Position numbers and translations under genes: made by a program. From assembly GCA_036867785.1 (NCBI GenBank), contig CP145410.1, positions 1,364,001 through 1,428,000 of the forward strand: a stretch of 64,000 nt of DNA, in the 5' to 3' direction. Position 1 is the stretch's first letter; each line of letters begins with the position of its first letter. Positions 21,101 through 32,607 of the stretch are shown here, one piece after another. This DNA comes from Plasmodiophora brassicae. Taxonomy: Eukaryota; Endomyxa: Phytomyxea; Phytomyxea; Plasmodiophorida. The notes beneath the pieces were generated by a model. That model was not told the origin of the DNA and searched no databases. It saw only the letters and a program-made list of their open reading frames with translations.

Positions 21101-24100
21101 TAGGAGACGAGCAGGGAGTTCGTGCTGACCTGCCCGCCGCCCTGCATCAGGAAGACGGCCAGTTGCAGGCCGGACGTCGACGGCAGCTTGCAGGTGACCT
21201 TCTGGTCGGGCGTGACCGTGTCGTGCACGACGTTCGTGCACGTGTACTCGCCGACGAACACGACCGCGCTGGCCTGCCCGAAGTACATGCCCGTGATGGT
21301 GACCAGCGGGTGGGACGTCCTCGAGCAGTCGACGACGGCGGTGGACGGCGACGAAGACCCGCACCCGGTGATCGTGGCGAGGACCGGCGCCTTGTACGAC
21401 ACCAGGTTGACGTTCAGCGATTCGAGGACGCCCGTGCTGACGTGCACGGGGACGGGCGCGCCGACACCGGCAGGAAGCTGACAGGTGATGCGCGTCGACG
21501 AGACGATCGACAGGATCGGGCACAGGCTGCCGCCGACCACGACGGACATGGACGTCAGTGTGAACGACGTCCCCGTCACCGTCATCGTGCTGCCGCCGAC
21601 GGTCGGGCAGTTGATCGTCGTGTTGCCAACGTCGGTGCAGCCGGACACGCCGGTGACCGTCGGCGGCACCGGGTACGAGAACGTGTCCGTGCCGGGCGCC
21701 GACGCCTGGTTGCCGACGGTGACGACGAACACCCAGACGCCCGTGCCCTTCGTCGACACGCAGCTGACGTTGCTGGACGACGCGCCGACCTTCAGCTGCA
21801 CCTGGGAGCATGGCAGCGACGACGCGCCGCCGCCCGGCGGCACCATCGTGACGGTGAGGTCGGCGGCGTTCGCCCCCGTGTTGTTCACCGAGAACTGAAT
21901 GTACTGGCCGATCGAGACCGTCGCCAGCAGCGACGTGGACGCTGGCGACGTCGCGCCGCCCCGAAGGGTGCCCGGCAGGATGTAGGGCGGCGCGTACGAC
22001 ACCGTCTGCGTGCTCGCCACCGATTGCAACGTCAGCTGCGCCGACATGTACCTGTCGGCCTGGACCACGTACGACTTGCCGATGCCGGCCGCCGTCGTGC
22101 ACTTCACGGTCGTGGTCGTTGCCGACGTCGTCGCGCACGAGTACTTGGTCGGCGTACCCGCCGGCCCGTACGTGATGATGTTGTTCGATGCGGTCGACGA
22201 GTCGAAGCCGACGCCCGTGATCGTCAGCGTCGTGCCTCCGGCGACGGGGACAGTGTTGCAGTCGCCGTTCGAACACGACAACGACGTGATGGATGGGCCC
22301 GCGAACGACACCAGCGCGGCCGCCGCGCTGGATTGCTGGTTGACATTGACGACGACGTTCAGGTTGGAGAAGACGGCTTGCGACCAGGGCAACAGAACGC
22401 AGGTGGCCGTTGTCTGCGTCTGCGTCTTCAGGTAGCAGGGCGCCGACCCCACCGTCACCGAGGCGCCGCTGGCGGCGAAGTTCGTCCCAGTCACCGTGAT
22501 GGTGACGTTCGTCCCGAACGGGCACAGGGTGACCGCGCTGCCCGACTGAGTGCACGCCGTGCTCGACACGCTCGACACGGTCGGCGCTGCGTACGCGAAC
22601 GCTTTGGAGGTGCTGGTCTGCCCCGACACGACCACGTAGACGGGCGCCTGCTTGCCCGATCCGGCCGGCATCGTACAGGTCACCTGCAGGTGCGGCACCT
22701 GGATCGAGACGGGCGAGCACGATACGCCGCCCTGTTGAGCGGTGGCACCGCCCACCATCACCGAGATCGCGCCGCCGCTGGCGCCAAAGTTCGTCCCGAC
22801 AACCGTTAACGGGTACCCACCGGCCGTCCCGGGCGAATTCGCCCCCGTGCTCAGCGACGTGATCGTGGGCGCCGCGAACCTGTTTCCACCCATCAACGAA
22901 CGCGGGCGACAGGCATCACGCGTTCCCCCCGGGTATACGTACGAGAAAGCGCTGAGCAACGTGAACGTCGGGCTGTTGCCGACGGTGATGGAGACGTTGA
23001 GGTTGGCGCCGGTGCCGTTCGCGGGTCGACATTCCACGTTGGAGTGCGAGTAGACGCCATAGCCGGCGCAGGGCACGCCGGCGACCCTGACGGTGCCGCT
23101 GAGGCCGAACGACGAACCGGAGAGCGTCACCGTTGTCGGGTTCTGCGTCGAGAACCCGCCGGTCGGCGTGATCGACTGGATCGTCGGCGCCAGGAAGCCG
23201 AACTGCGACGCGGCCCCTGTCGCACTCGACTGGCCGTCCACCGTCACCACGAAGTACAGGAGGGCGCCCTGGCCCGGCGACAGGTAGCACATCAGCTGGG
23301 TCTGCGTCGACCCGGGCTGAAGGACGCACGGCCACGACGCCGACGCGCCGTCGGTCAGGACGACGGATCGAGGCGGCTGCACGACGGCCGACCCGAAGTT
23401 CTTGCCCTTGATGGTGATCGTCACGCCGACCGCGTCCGTGGTCGCCGACGTCGGCGACACTTGGGTGACGACAGGCGCCTGGTAGTTCACGACGACCTGG
23501 CCGTTGCTGGCGGTCTGCTGCGCGATCGAAACGACGACGGATTTGGACAGGCCGGACCCTTCGCCGACGACGCAGGTCAGCATCGTGCTGTTCACGAACG
23601 TCAACGACGTCGTGCAGGCCGCGCCGCCGATCGTGATGGAGAACGTGCCCGAGTACCCGACGCCAAAGTCGGTGCCGATGACGGAGACAGCGCCGCCGAC
23701 GGTCGGCAGGGTGGCCGGTACGATCTTGGTGAGCGTTGGCGCCGCGTACGCCACCGCCAGGGCGGCGCTGGCAACGCCGGCGACCGATACAGTGACGGGT
23801 GCGGCGGCGCCCTGGCCGTCCGGCGACTTGCAGGTCAGGTACGTGTGGTTGTGGCTGATCGACGTGCACAGGCACTGGCCAGGCGGGACCTGCATCGACG
23901 ACGCGCATTGCGTCCCGATCGCCACGACGATCGCGCTGGACGCCGACCCGAAGTTCGTCCCCAGCAGCGTCACCGTCTGCTGCCCGGTGGTCTTCAACGT
24001 CGGCCCGGGCAGGATCACCTTGGACAACGTTGGCCCTTGGTAGTAGTAGACGAACCCGTTGCTGGACAGGCCGTCGCGCTGCACGAACAGGGAGAACGAC

Positions 24101-27100
24101 CCGCCGGGGCCGGCAGGTACAATGCAGGTCAGCTGGGTCTGGGCGGTCAGCGTCTGCACGTTCGTGCAATTCGTGCCGATGGCGTTGACGTAGGCGCTGG
24201 CCAGGCCCGTGCCGCCAAAGTTCGTCCCGGTGATGGTGACCTTGCTGCCACCGATCGTGTTCGCACCGGTCGTCGGGTCAGACGCCGAGGCGACCGGCGA
24301 GACCGACGTGATCGCTGGCGGGTCGTATGCGAACTGGATGCTGTTCGAGCTGGACTGCCCGTCGGCCGTCACGTTGATGGCGAGGTTCGCTGACGATCCT
24401 CGTGCCGGCAACGTGCACGCGAGCTGCGTCTGCGCCGCCGATGTGACGGTGCACGCCCGGCCGCCAATCGTAACCGTTAAGCCAGACACCCACGTGCCAA
24501 ACCCGGTCCCCGTGATCGTGACAGGCGTCCCACCTGCTCAGTAGTGTTAGGGAACCCGTATGCGCGCCCAGTGACGAACGCCTGGCACCTATCGTGGGCG
24601 CCGTCGTCACCGTGAAGTAGGAGACCGTCGGCGGGTTGTACGTCACGGCGAACGACGTCGATCGCCCGTCCATCGTGAAGACCGACACGGGGATGTTCAG
24701 GCCGCGTCCGGGTGGCGCGCTGCAGACGATGGACGAATGGCCCCAGGACGTGATCGAGCAGGTGCTGCGGACGCCCCGAGGCAGGAAGAACGTGACGTTG
24801 CCTGGGCTGGCGCCGAAACTCGCTCCTTGAATGCCGATCTGGGTGCCCGCGGGTCACGACACGTCCGTTTGTGGAACGACAGCGCTGATTACCGATGCGC
24901 CACCGGCCGTGTCCATGCTGCCGACGGTGGGGGGCCCCGACAGGGACGGCGGGTTGTAGGCGTAGTTGAGCGCATTGGCCGACGTCTGCCCCGCCACCGT
25001 CAGCTTCACGACGTTCGTCACGCCGTATCCGGCGGGCGTCTACAGCAGGGCAGTGAGTTGAGACCCGACACCTGACCTGCTACGGTCGTTTACCCGGCAG
25101 ATGATCTGCGTGTCGGTGTGCTCGATAATGGATTCCTGGACGACGCACGGGTTGCCGCCGACTGTTACAGTGGCCGACCCGGACACTGTCCCGATGTTCG
25201 TGCCGACCAGGACGAGGAAGACGCCGCCCGATGTCGGCCCTGGTGACGGGGCCTGGCCCGCCGTTAGCAACGGCGGCGAGTACGAGAACACGCCCGTCTT
25301 CTGGGAGCTGCCCAGGTTGGGCGTCGCCACCGTGACCGCCAGGTTGGCGCCCACGCCCGCCGGGATCGTGCAATTGATACGCGTGTGCGACCATGCCTGT
25401 ACAGAGCAGGCGTTCGTGCCGACGGTGACGGTGCCCTGCAGGGCGCCAAAGCTGTCGCCCGTGATGATCAGGTACCCGCCGCCGGCCGTCGGCGAGATCC
25501 TGGGCGACACCGATAGCAGGACCGGCTTGCTGTACGTGAAGGCGTACGTCGAACTGGAGCTCGACGCCGTTTGGTAAATAATGATCGAGCGCGGGCCGCT
25601 GCCTGGCGGCATGACGAAGTTCACCTGGCCGTCGGTCTGCGGGTACTGATCCGTGTCGATCAGCGTCTGGTAGACGCCGTCGACGGTGACCTGGGGCGAG
25701 CTGCCATAGTTCACACCTTGGAACGTGACGACCACGTTGCCGGACGAGTTGACGGCGGCCGGCGACCACGAGTAGATGACTGGCGGGTTGTAGCTATACG
25801 TGACCGACGACGAACTCAGCTGCCCGCTGACGAGAACCACGACGGCGATGCCCTGCCATCAGACGGGTGCTGTGAGCCGATTCCGAGTGGCGCGCGATGC
25901 AACGACAGACCTGGCCGACGCCGGACGGCACCGATACCGTCAGTGTCGTATGGTTCAGGACGACGATGTTGTTCGCCTGCGTATTGCCGAACCAGACGTT
26001 GACCGAGGCGGATGGGGTGCCGAAGTTGGCGCCGTAGATCGTGTTCGCCGAGCCGACCGTCGGCCCCGACGAGTACTTCAGGCGCGAGATGGTCGGCGGG
26101 TCGTAGTTGAACGTCGGCGCCGTCACGGATTGCCCGCCGACCGTGACGACCACGCTGACGCCCGTACCCTGTCCAGCGGGCAGTGTGCACACGATCTGGG
26201 TCTGGGCGACATCGCTGCTGACGATCGGGCACAGGCTAGTGCCGCCAAAGACGACGGTGCGGTTCTTGTTCCCCGGTGGGCCGAAATTCGCGCCCTGGAT
26301 CGTGACAGGGACGTTCCCTGCCGTCGGCTTCGACGTCGACGTCGTCACCAGACTAGCGGTCGGTGGCTGGTACGAGAACACGACGCTGCCCGAGAAATCG
26401 GACTGGTTATGCGCCGTGATGTAAACAGGGAGGTTCTTGCCAACGCCATAGGGCAACGTGCAGGTGACCTGCGTGTGCGTCTGCGTCCCGGAGACAGGAC
26501 AGGCGATCCTAGACCAGCAAGTCAGCAGATGTACGAGGGCAGGTGTGTAGGCAACCGTGTACCCGCCGACGGTGACGACCGGCGTCGAGCCCGTCGGACC
26601 GAAGCTCGTCCCTGTGATGGTCAGCGTTGTGGCAGGCGGGCCGGTCGGCGCCGACGCCGGCGACACGGACGTGATGGCAGGCGGCGCGTACAGCATTGAG
26701 AAGCTGGCGTTCTGCATGTAGGTGTTCCGGAAGAAGAAGACCCACTTGGAGGAGTCGCTCGCCGGGAAAGACGCCGTCGTTAGCTCGGGGATCGGGCAAA
26801 CCATCTGCGTGCCCGAGATGATTGAACAGGTGATCGGCACGTTGTACATCTTGAAGACGCAATCGCCGGCCGAATTGTCGAAGAACTGGGTACCCGTCAG
26901 TGTCAGCGACGTGGATCCGTCCGTCTGCGGGTAGGATGGCGTTTGTGACGACAACGTCGGGTCTGTGCACAATCACGTTAGCAAGGTCGAATGGTGATGA
27001 TGGTCGGTGCCCCGCTTGGCTTACGGTAGCAGGTGGATACGACATCGGAGCAGCAATCGTGGAACGTCGACCCGATGCACGGGTTGTCGCACCAGCAATA

Positions 27101-27319
27101 GTACTTTCCTGTCGGATCATAGGCATACGTACCACACCGGTTCGCGTGATAGTAATTGTTGCCTGAACAGTAGTTGCAGGGCGAAGGCCCGCCGTTGGGG
27201 CACACGTACGGTGTCGTCGTGTACCACGAGGGCAGAGACCCATGGACAAACTCGACTAAGGCGGCGACCCATAGGAAGGATCGTAGGAGCCGCACCGACC
27301 CTGGCGACATCGATGCCAA
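15112..27319 (-). CDS. Giant receptor-like protein: IPT/TIG repeats, GCC2/GCC3 Cys modules, multi-TM C-terminus
   Basis: About 3,900 residues after splicing. Order: signal peptide (LLRSFLWVAALVEFVHG), a Cys-rich module of about 70 residues, about 20 IPT/TIG immunoglobulin-like repeats (each opening with YxPPxIxxxSP and carrying TITGTNFG), then about 30 ephrin-receptor-like GCC2/GCC3 modules (CxxCPxGTY), then a Cys-rich juxtamembrane region (NNRQGPLCAQCIPGY). The C-terminal domain has about nine hydrophobic segments with FYPGTSSIILRQF, FIALYPVGVPLFF and MWWFDIVDTAHKLFLTSLLP, and a cytoplasmic tail ending in an acidic run. The same TM block occurs with GCC modules in large surface proteins of many protists. 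Likely an adhesion or sensory receptor. Introns resolved include 26963-27024, 25853-25910 and 25040-25093; several more interrupt both repeat arrays (near 24.85, 20.9, 20.2, 19.4 and 18.1 kb). It could be two genes if a start exists near 20 kb, but TIG and GCC frames connect. Confidence 0.85.
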
Positions 27320-27661
27320 GGCGACACGACAATAAGCGCCGCCAGCGGTTACAGGAAGGCTCCGCGCGTCTGTGCACGAGTCCTACCGCCCGGCAGTCCC
27401 TCTGCCAGGAAACCTTGCAGCGCGTCAGTGCTGTCGGAAAGGGTAACGAGTTCGACGGGTTGCACCTGCGGGAAGCCTGAGTGCAGCAAACCGTACATTG
27501 GCACGCCCTGCCACCAGTATGAGGCGAGACTAAATGCACAGCGGGTCTATTTCTGTCGACCGCGCCGTTCATGAGAGCGCGCGCGCGGTTCCGCAGGAGG
27601 CAGACCGCGGAGAGTCAACGTCGATTCGTTGTGAAGCGAACAGTCCCCAATGACCGGCAGG
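27320..27661. other. Intergenic, divergent promoter region
   Basis: This 342 bp stretch lies between the giant gene's start (minus) and the first secreted-family copy (plus). I see only short open frames without motifs; it should hold the promoters of both genes. Confidence 0.5.
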
Positions 27662-28375
27662 ATGCACCGACTCGCCTCAACGCTGACGCACATCATTGCC
27701 GTTGCTGCCGTCTCTCTTGCTGTGATAGGCGCTGCCATCCCTCAACCGTTCGATATTGGTGGCTTGTCTACGACTAGTGCCTCGACGTCGGTGATGACGA
27801 CGAACCAGTATCTGCTCGCACAAGGCACTACTGCCTCCAGGGGTCTCGTACCAGCATCGGAATTGACTGTGGCCGCACACCATGCGCAAGCTGATGGACT
27901 TCCAGCAGCAGGCGAAGAGCGTCGACCGCAACAAGACAGGCGGGTGACACTTCCCGGCATTCGGGAAACGTTTCCCGACCTGTTCCTGCCGAGGCCCAAT
28001 CTGGCCCTGCTAAGGCCTGTAGAACAACGTCAGATTGGCCCGCTATGGGTTTCTTGGGTCTTTCCAACGTTCTCCATGAATGCGTTTCTGCCATTATGCG
28101 AGGTTTCGTTCATCGAAGCCGTCGCACTAACGTATTCGTTCCTGTCCCAGGTCTTCACGTTGTGTCTCGAGGCCGTTGTTGACCATGAACCCGTGCCTGC
28201 ACATTTATATATGGAATCAGCCACGGTAATGACCATCATGTCATGGTGGCCGTCGTACACCCATGTATTGATGCAAGCTGGCATGGGTCGGACCATGGTC
28301 TTTCGTATTGCCGGATATCGTGCTGGCCAGCCTGGTCAAAGCGTCAGGCACGCTCCCCAGGATCGCCCTCTCTGA
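27662..28375 (+). CDS. Secreted or signal-anchored family protein, copy A
   Basis: Unrecognised family with three copies in this window (A 27662, B 28955, C 32608). Copy A has 237 residues: a hydrophobic leader (TLTHIIAVAAVSLAVIGAA), a spacer with SVMTTNQ, a charged low-complexity linker, then the conserved core: LPGIRETFPDLFLP, TYSFLSQVFTLCLE, DHEPVPAHLYMES and QAGMGRTMVF. The leader suggests secretion or a type II anchor. There is one intron-free frame from ATG 27662 (27650 is an alternative four codons earlier). The core has few Cys residues and is predicted mostly helical by eye. No function can be given. Confidence 0.65.
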   Translation: MHRLASTLTHIIAVAAVSLAVIGAAIPQPFDIGGLSTTSASTSVMTTNQYLLAQGTTASRGLVPASELTVAAHHAQADGLPAAGEERRPQQDRRVTLPGIRETFPDLFLPRPNLALLRPVEQRQIGPLWVSWVFPTFSMNAFLPLCEVSFIEAVALTYSFLSQVFTLCLEAVVDHEPVPAHLYMESATVMTIMSWWPSYTHVLMQAGMGRTMVFRIAGYRAGQPGQSVRHAPQDRPL

Positions 28376-28954
28376 GCCAAGTCGTCCCCCAAGGGCTTCA
28401 GTATACTACGTTTGTTAAGCACGACCCATAAAACGCGTCGCAGCAATGCTCTACTGCACCGATCCGACGCGGATGGATACCTTGTGTTACGATCCAACCT
28501 CTCTCGTCACGGGATGAGGGTCTGCTCGCCCGATATGGGCCTGGGCGTCAGAGGGAGCCATTCGAACAGCGCGCAATGGAGGTTGCGGACCGCCGATCCC
28601 CACTAACCTTCCACAAGCAGCAACACGACGGCCCGTCTGATCAGCGTCGAAATCATCAGCAGTCTACTTATGTACGGTTGCCTGCTGGACATATCAGCAC
28701 ATGCCTCTCCTACAAACGAGCGACGTTTCGCATGGCTCATAACGATTTGGCAGCTGGCAACTGGAGGCGTCGGATCGGGGCCATCGGGTCGGGGTTCAGA
28801 ACCCACGAATCCTCCGTCGGTTCCCCGCCCCGAGTCGCAGCCACTGTATTTGACGAGCGGTGGGTGGATTCACTTTGCGTTTGATGGGGCATTCTTGCAC
28901 ACTGCCCAAACAGCGCATCGTTCCAGCCGGCGCTGTCGAACCGGGTCTACTCGG
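28376..28954 (+). other. Region between family copies A and B
   Basis: 579 bp without a recognisable gene. The frame of copy B is open upstream to 28670, but the extra residues share nothing with copies A or C, so they are treated as 5' untranslated or promoter sequence. Confidence 0.45.
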
Positions 28955-29554
28955 ATGTATGTCGTTACTATTGCTGCTATCGTTCTTGCTGGATACGTCG
29001 TTGCCGTGCGTCACCGACCTACGACTGGCTCGTCGACGATGACTCTGAACCAGCACTCGCATGCCCAACGCGCCACCGATGTCCCGATATTCACTCCAGG
29101 GCAGCAGCCGCAACCACCTGTTACGCATATCGCTGAGACACCAACAACAGCCTGGGAGTCTCTGCCACGTCAGCACCAAGACGATCTTCCCGGCATTCGT
29201 CAAGTGTTTCCCGATTTGTTTCCGCCGTCTCACCAGCCTCAGCTACTTCACCTTCATCCGTTGTCATCATGGGACGCACTGGCAGGATTATGCGACCCCG
29301 CGTTTCGTCCGAATTTCGTTGACACGTACATGATTGCGTCCCACTTCATGGAGATGATCCCCGAATTCGTCGTCGAACATGATCCGGTGCCCATGCACTC
29401 GTACGCGCAATCGGCCGTGTACCGCCAGTTGGAAACAACGTTTTCGGGCTCTCACTTCTTCATGCAAATTGGCATGGGCCGATCCCTGGTCGTTTATTGC
29501 TTGGTGTACCAGCAGCCAGACCTGCGTGGCGCCGACAGGCATCCTGTACCGTAG
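28955..29554 (+). CDS. Secreted or signal-anchored family protein, copy B
   Basis: 199 residues. The start at 28955 (MYVVTIAAIVLAGYVVAVRH) was chosen because its hydrophobic leader aligns with copy C (MVRVTAAIAAFVIAGLAVAV). After it come SSTMTLNQ, FTPGQQPQPP (compare ITPGQQVPP in copy C) and the core: LPGIRQVFPDLFPP, LCDPAFRPNFVDTY, FVVEHDPVPMHSYAQS and FFMQIGMGRSLVVY. These residues are shared across all three copies although the linkers differ strongly, which argues for selection on the core. Same strand as copies A and C. A G25 tract lies 87 bp after its stop. Confidence 0.65.
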   Translation: MYVVTIAAIVLAGYVVAVRHRPTTGSSTMTLNQHSHAQRATDVPIFTPGQQPQPPVTHIAETPTTAWESLPRQHQDDLPGIRQVFPDLFPPSHQPQLLHLHPLSSWDALAGLCDPAFRPNFVDTYMIASHFMEMIPEFVVEHDPVPMHSYAQSAVYRQLETTFSGSHFFMQIGMGRSLVVYCLVYQQPDLRGADRHPVP

Positions 29555-30255
29555 CCGATCACTAAACGTTCCAAGGAACCCGCTAGAACGCAATGCGAAT
29601 CGGCCTGCTTCGCGCCCGGCAAGCAGAACCTCGTCCATTGTGGGGGGGGGGGGGGGGGGGGGGGGGCTGGTCACACTCAGCCGACTTTGCACCCGGTACT
29701 CATGGTCATGGCTGGCGGCAGTGCCTCCTCGGTCCTCTTGGTACGATTGTTGACTGTGGGGACAGGACACTGAACGCACTGGCGACCGCAGCACATATGT
29801 CGAAGACAATGGATCGTGCCGGATGTCGGACCTCTTTTCGAACGGTCGCTCGCTGATCAACGGCATGCACCCGATCGTGCGGACCCAGCGACGATTTCGC
29901 TCCGGCGACTGGTATGGCATTGTCATTGTCGCCGCCCGTGCTTAGAGCCAAACTGGACGACGACAACCTTTGACGGCGGGCCGTACTGCTGATCAACCCT
30001 CATCAGCCGATATGAATGCACAGCTCCTGCTTCAGTACGTTGGCACACGACACCGGGTCGGCCGAGCGCAGAGGCTTTCTGACTCCATGCCAGACTATTC
30101 GATGTATACGTGCAAGCAGGGCGCCCACCCGTGCTCCTCCCTCCGTCCTGCCAACTTCGCTCATCGAACAGATGGAGATTTGGGAGAGCCAAACTGTGTC
30201 CATACAGGCAGTGTCTGTGGCGTGGCGTGGATTGTGAACCAGAAACAATGATACT
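29555..30255. other. Region between copy B and the U-box gene
   Basis: 701 bp with the G25 tract (29642-29666) and no recognisable gene. Short open frames on both strands show no family motif. Confidence 0.4.
29642..29666 (+). repeat. Homopolymer of 25 G
   Basis: An uninterrupted run of 25 guanines just past the stop of copy B. Such a run can form G-quadruplexes and slips in replication and sequencing, so its length may be inexact. Confidence 0.9.
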
Positions 30256-32142
30256 TTACCAATCTGCTACTGCAGCATTGTATTTCTGGATCATTTCTCG
30301 TCGCTTGTTCCGTTTCTCGACGTGCGTGTTGTAATGGGTGCGAACGGCTCTGCTGAGGTCGTCCGGGATGCCCTTGCTGTCTACGAACCAGTGGTCGCGG
30401 AGGACAATCCAGGACTCCGACTCGAAGGCGTGCACCCAGCAGATGTTCCCATTCGATTTCTTGCCGTGCTTGAGCTCGCGACCCAGATACGTATTGCAAG
30501 TGACCCACTCCGTCCCCCGGTTGTCGCGCACGAAGTACTCGACGTCGCCCCACATGGCAAGGGCACCCACGGTCGTAACAGAATTGAGACGTTGACGCAG
30601 GTCATCCGAGATCCGCCTGTAACATGTGCACCTCGCCGTCAGGTCATAGCTCGCCACACTGCCGTTCGTGTCGCCAAGCGCCACGATGCTGTTCGCCGAT
30701 ATGTACTCGCGGTCGATGTCGCCGCTGAACCAGCAATGCGCGCCGGTGCCATCCCGTTTCTTCCCGCTGCAGTACCACCGTTCGTTGTCCGACCCCATTG
30801 CAATGCAGGTCACCAGGCGCTCCTTGTTGTGGCAGTTGTAGATCTGGCGAACAAGTCGAGAATCGCTCGCCGCATTCCCACACGACACAACCTGGTACGG
30901 GTACCCATCCTCTCGTTGGCGCTCCGATACCACCACCCAGTCATCCTCATCGTCGCCAGCGGCCACCAAAATCGAGCGCCCGGGAGGTCCTTCGCAGAGC
31001 GGCTCAGGCGCCTTCATCCACAGTTGCATCGTTTCCGTTCCTTTTCGCGACGCGAACGCCCACCCTGACACTCCATTGTGATCGACGTGGTAAAAGGAGT
31101 CGCCGTGTTGGCCACGAACGCGAGCAGTGCTCCTGATGAACGTTCCAACAGGGATGGTGCCATCGCTGTCCTCCGTGACTCTCAGGGACGTGTGGTAATC
31201 CGGCCACTGTCGTAGGGTGATCCCGGCGGAATTAGTGATCTCGAGGACCCACGACGTCGTCGTTGTTTCAAGTGGGATGGCCTCGAGAACGGGTTCTTTG
31301 GCTCTGCTGACATCGAACACCCACGATGTGGTGCCCGACAACTGGACGAACGATACGCCTTCGGGAGTCTGAATCCTCGTGCCAGCGCTGATACAATGGC
31401 CTGCGTGTCGAACGTATCCAGTGCGATGTTCCTTGGCGTGCGAGGCGCATGATCTTAGATCCACTGCCGCCTTGACTTGGTACACGAACAGGCCTGTCTC
31501 AACAGCGAGTGTTTCCAGATCCACGTCCACGATGTACCTGGAGCGGTTATGCAGCCGAATGAACACGTTCTCGCCGTCGCCATACTCCCGGCGGTTGCCA
31601 AGAACAATGGACCCGAAGGGAATGCTTTCGGAATCTGGCTGGATCGATCGCGAATTGGGCTGCGAGAAGACGCGCATGCGCACGATCGTTCGGTACGCGA
31701 ATAGCCCATCCCGAGGCAGCGGTTCGCGTTCCACAGAAACAGCACGCGGCCTTGCATGCATATACTCGTCGATCGCCTGTTTCAGGGCATAATTCGGCAG
31801 TAGGGCTAGGGACGGCAGTGACAGATTCGTGACGGGACTGGTGAGTCGTCGCAGGCCATGCAACCAGTGCGTAATGGCGGTGCGCTCGTATGAATGCCCA
31901 TCTGCGGCAACGACCGGATCCCTCATCACCTCCTGCGTGATCGGGCACAGGAACGAGTCCAGCGTCCGCTGACCACTGCATGGCATGCGTCCAACCATCA
32001 CGGCCAAAGGCGCATGCGGCGGCGAATGTCCCAACAGAGAAAGTGCAGAGCGACAATCTGCACCGGCTGCAGGTGAAAAAAGTGCGTCGGTCGAGACTGC
32101 CGGAGGGCGGGAGGCCGTGCTTGTCATTGCAGCAGTCGCCAT
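30256..32142 (-). CDS. U-box protein with SH3-like beta repeats, putative E3 ubiquitin ligase
   Basis: 628 residues on a single exon. The U-box at about residues 63-128 reads FLCPITQEVMRDPVVAADGH, then SYERTAITHWL, TSPVTNLSL and LLPNYALKQAIDEY, all family positions for E2 binding. The rest is beta-rich: RTIVRMRVFSQPN with SIPFGSIVLGNRR, a middle Trp-containing stretch, LRQWPDYHTSLRVTEDSDGT with IPVGTFIRS and GVSGWAF, resembling bacterial-type SH3 repeats, then a Trp/Cys-rich region (NERWYCSGKKRDG, VTCNTYLGRELKHGKKSNG) and a basic C-terminus. U-box with SH3-like repeats is not a standard pairing; substrate unknown. It sits on the opposite strand between family copies B and C. Confidence 0.8.
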   Translation of the reverse strand: MATAAMTSTASRPPAVSTDALFSPAAGADCRSALSLLGHSPPHAPLAVMVGRMPCSGQRTLDSFLCPITQEVMRDPVVAADGHSYERTAITHWLHGLRRLTSPVTNLSLPSLALLPNYALKQAIDEYMHARPRAVSVEREPLPRDGLFAYRTIVRMRVFSQPNSRSIQPDSESIPFGSIVLGNRREYGDGENVFIRLHNRSRYIVDVDLETLAVETGLFVYQVKAAVDLRSCASHAKEHRTGYVRHAGHCISAGTRIQTPEGVSFVQLSGTTSWVFDVSRAKEPVLEAIPLETTTTSWVLEITNSAGITLRQWPDYHTSLRVTEDSDGTIPVGTFIRSTARVRGQHGDSFYHVDHNGVSGWAFASRKGTETMQLWMKAPEPLCEGPPGRSILVAAGDDEDDWVVVSERQREDGYPYQVVSCGNAASDSRLVRQIYNCHNKERLVTCIAMGSDNERWYCSGKKRDGTGAHCWFSGDIDREYISANSIVALGDTNGSVASYDLTARCTCYRRISDDLRQRLNSVTTVGALAMWGDVEYFVRDNRGTEWVTCNTYLGRELKHGKKSNGNICWVHAFESESWIVLRDHWFVDSKGIPDDLSRAVRTHYNTHVEKRNKRREMIQKYNAAVADW

Positions 32143-32607
32143 TGCTGGAAAGTGGAACGGTCGTCACCGCCGCCCGTCACGTGTCCGCAACTCATGTCTC
32201 GCTGTCTGGGAATCAGTTACCGCGCATGCAGGAGATCGGCGCCTGGGCGTTAACATGGGACGTGGTCAGCGACGTCGTTCTCCAATTAGTGGTCCGTCCA
32301 CGCTTTTGTACAATACAATTGGAATGCCCATGGGCGCCCATGGCGGAGCTGCAGTCGGCGCAGTTACCCCGAGTCCCCGATTCGAGCGGATGATTGTCGT
32401 TTTTGGGGCTCTGCGGGCCTGCGGCACCTACACCCGATCCGAACCTGTGCGCTGAACCATCCTTGTCCGACAGGTGGGTGTGGGGCGTCAGGTTGGATTC
32501 CTTGACATCTGCTTGTGTTGGTTTGCCTTTGCAGCACCGGCGAATCGCCCAGGGAAACTATCCGTCGACGCTTGCTGCCTAACCGACAGTAATACGTAGC
32601 CGGTGCC
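32143..32607. other. Divergent promoter region, U-box gene and family copy C
   Basis: 465 bp between two divergent starts. There is no recognisable coding segment; it should carry both promoters. Confidence 0.45.

Noticed and set aside
20875-22809. 644-codon open frame on the plus strand
   Set aside because: Antisense to TIG repeats; Arg-rich, without any domain pattern.
20596-27000. Regular repeats suggestive of a CRISPR or satellite array
   Set aside because: The periodicity is at protein level (IPT/TIG modules of about 85 residues); the DNA units are not near-identical.
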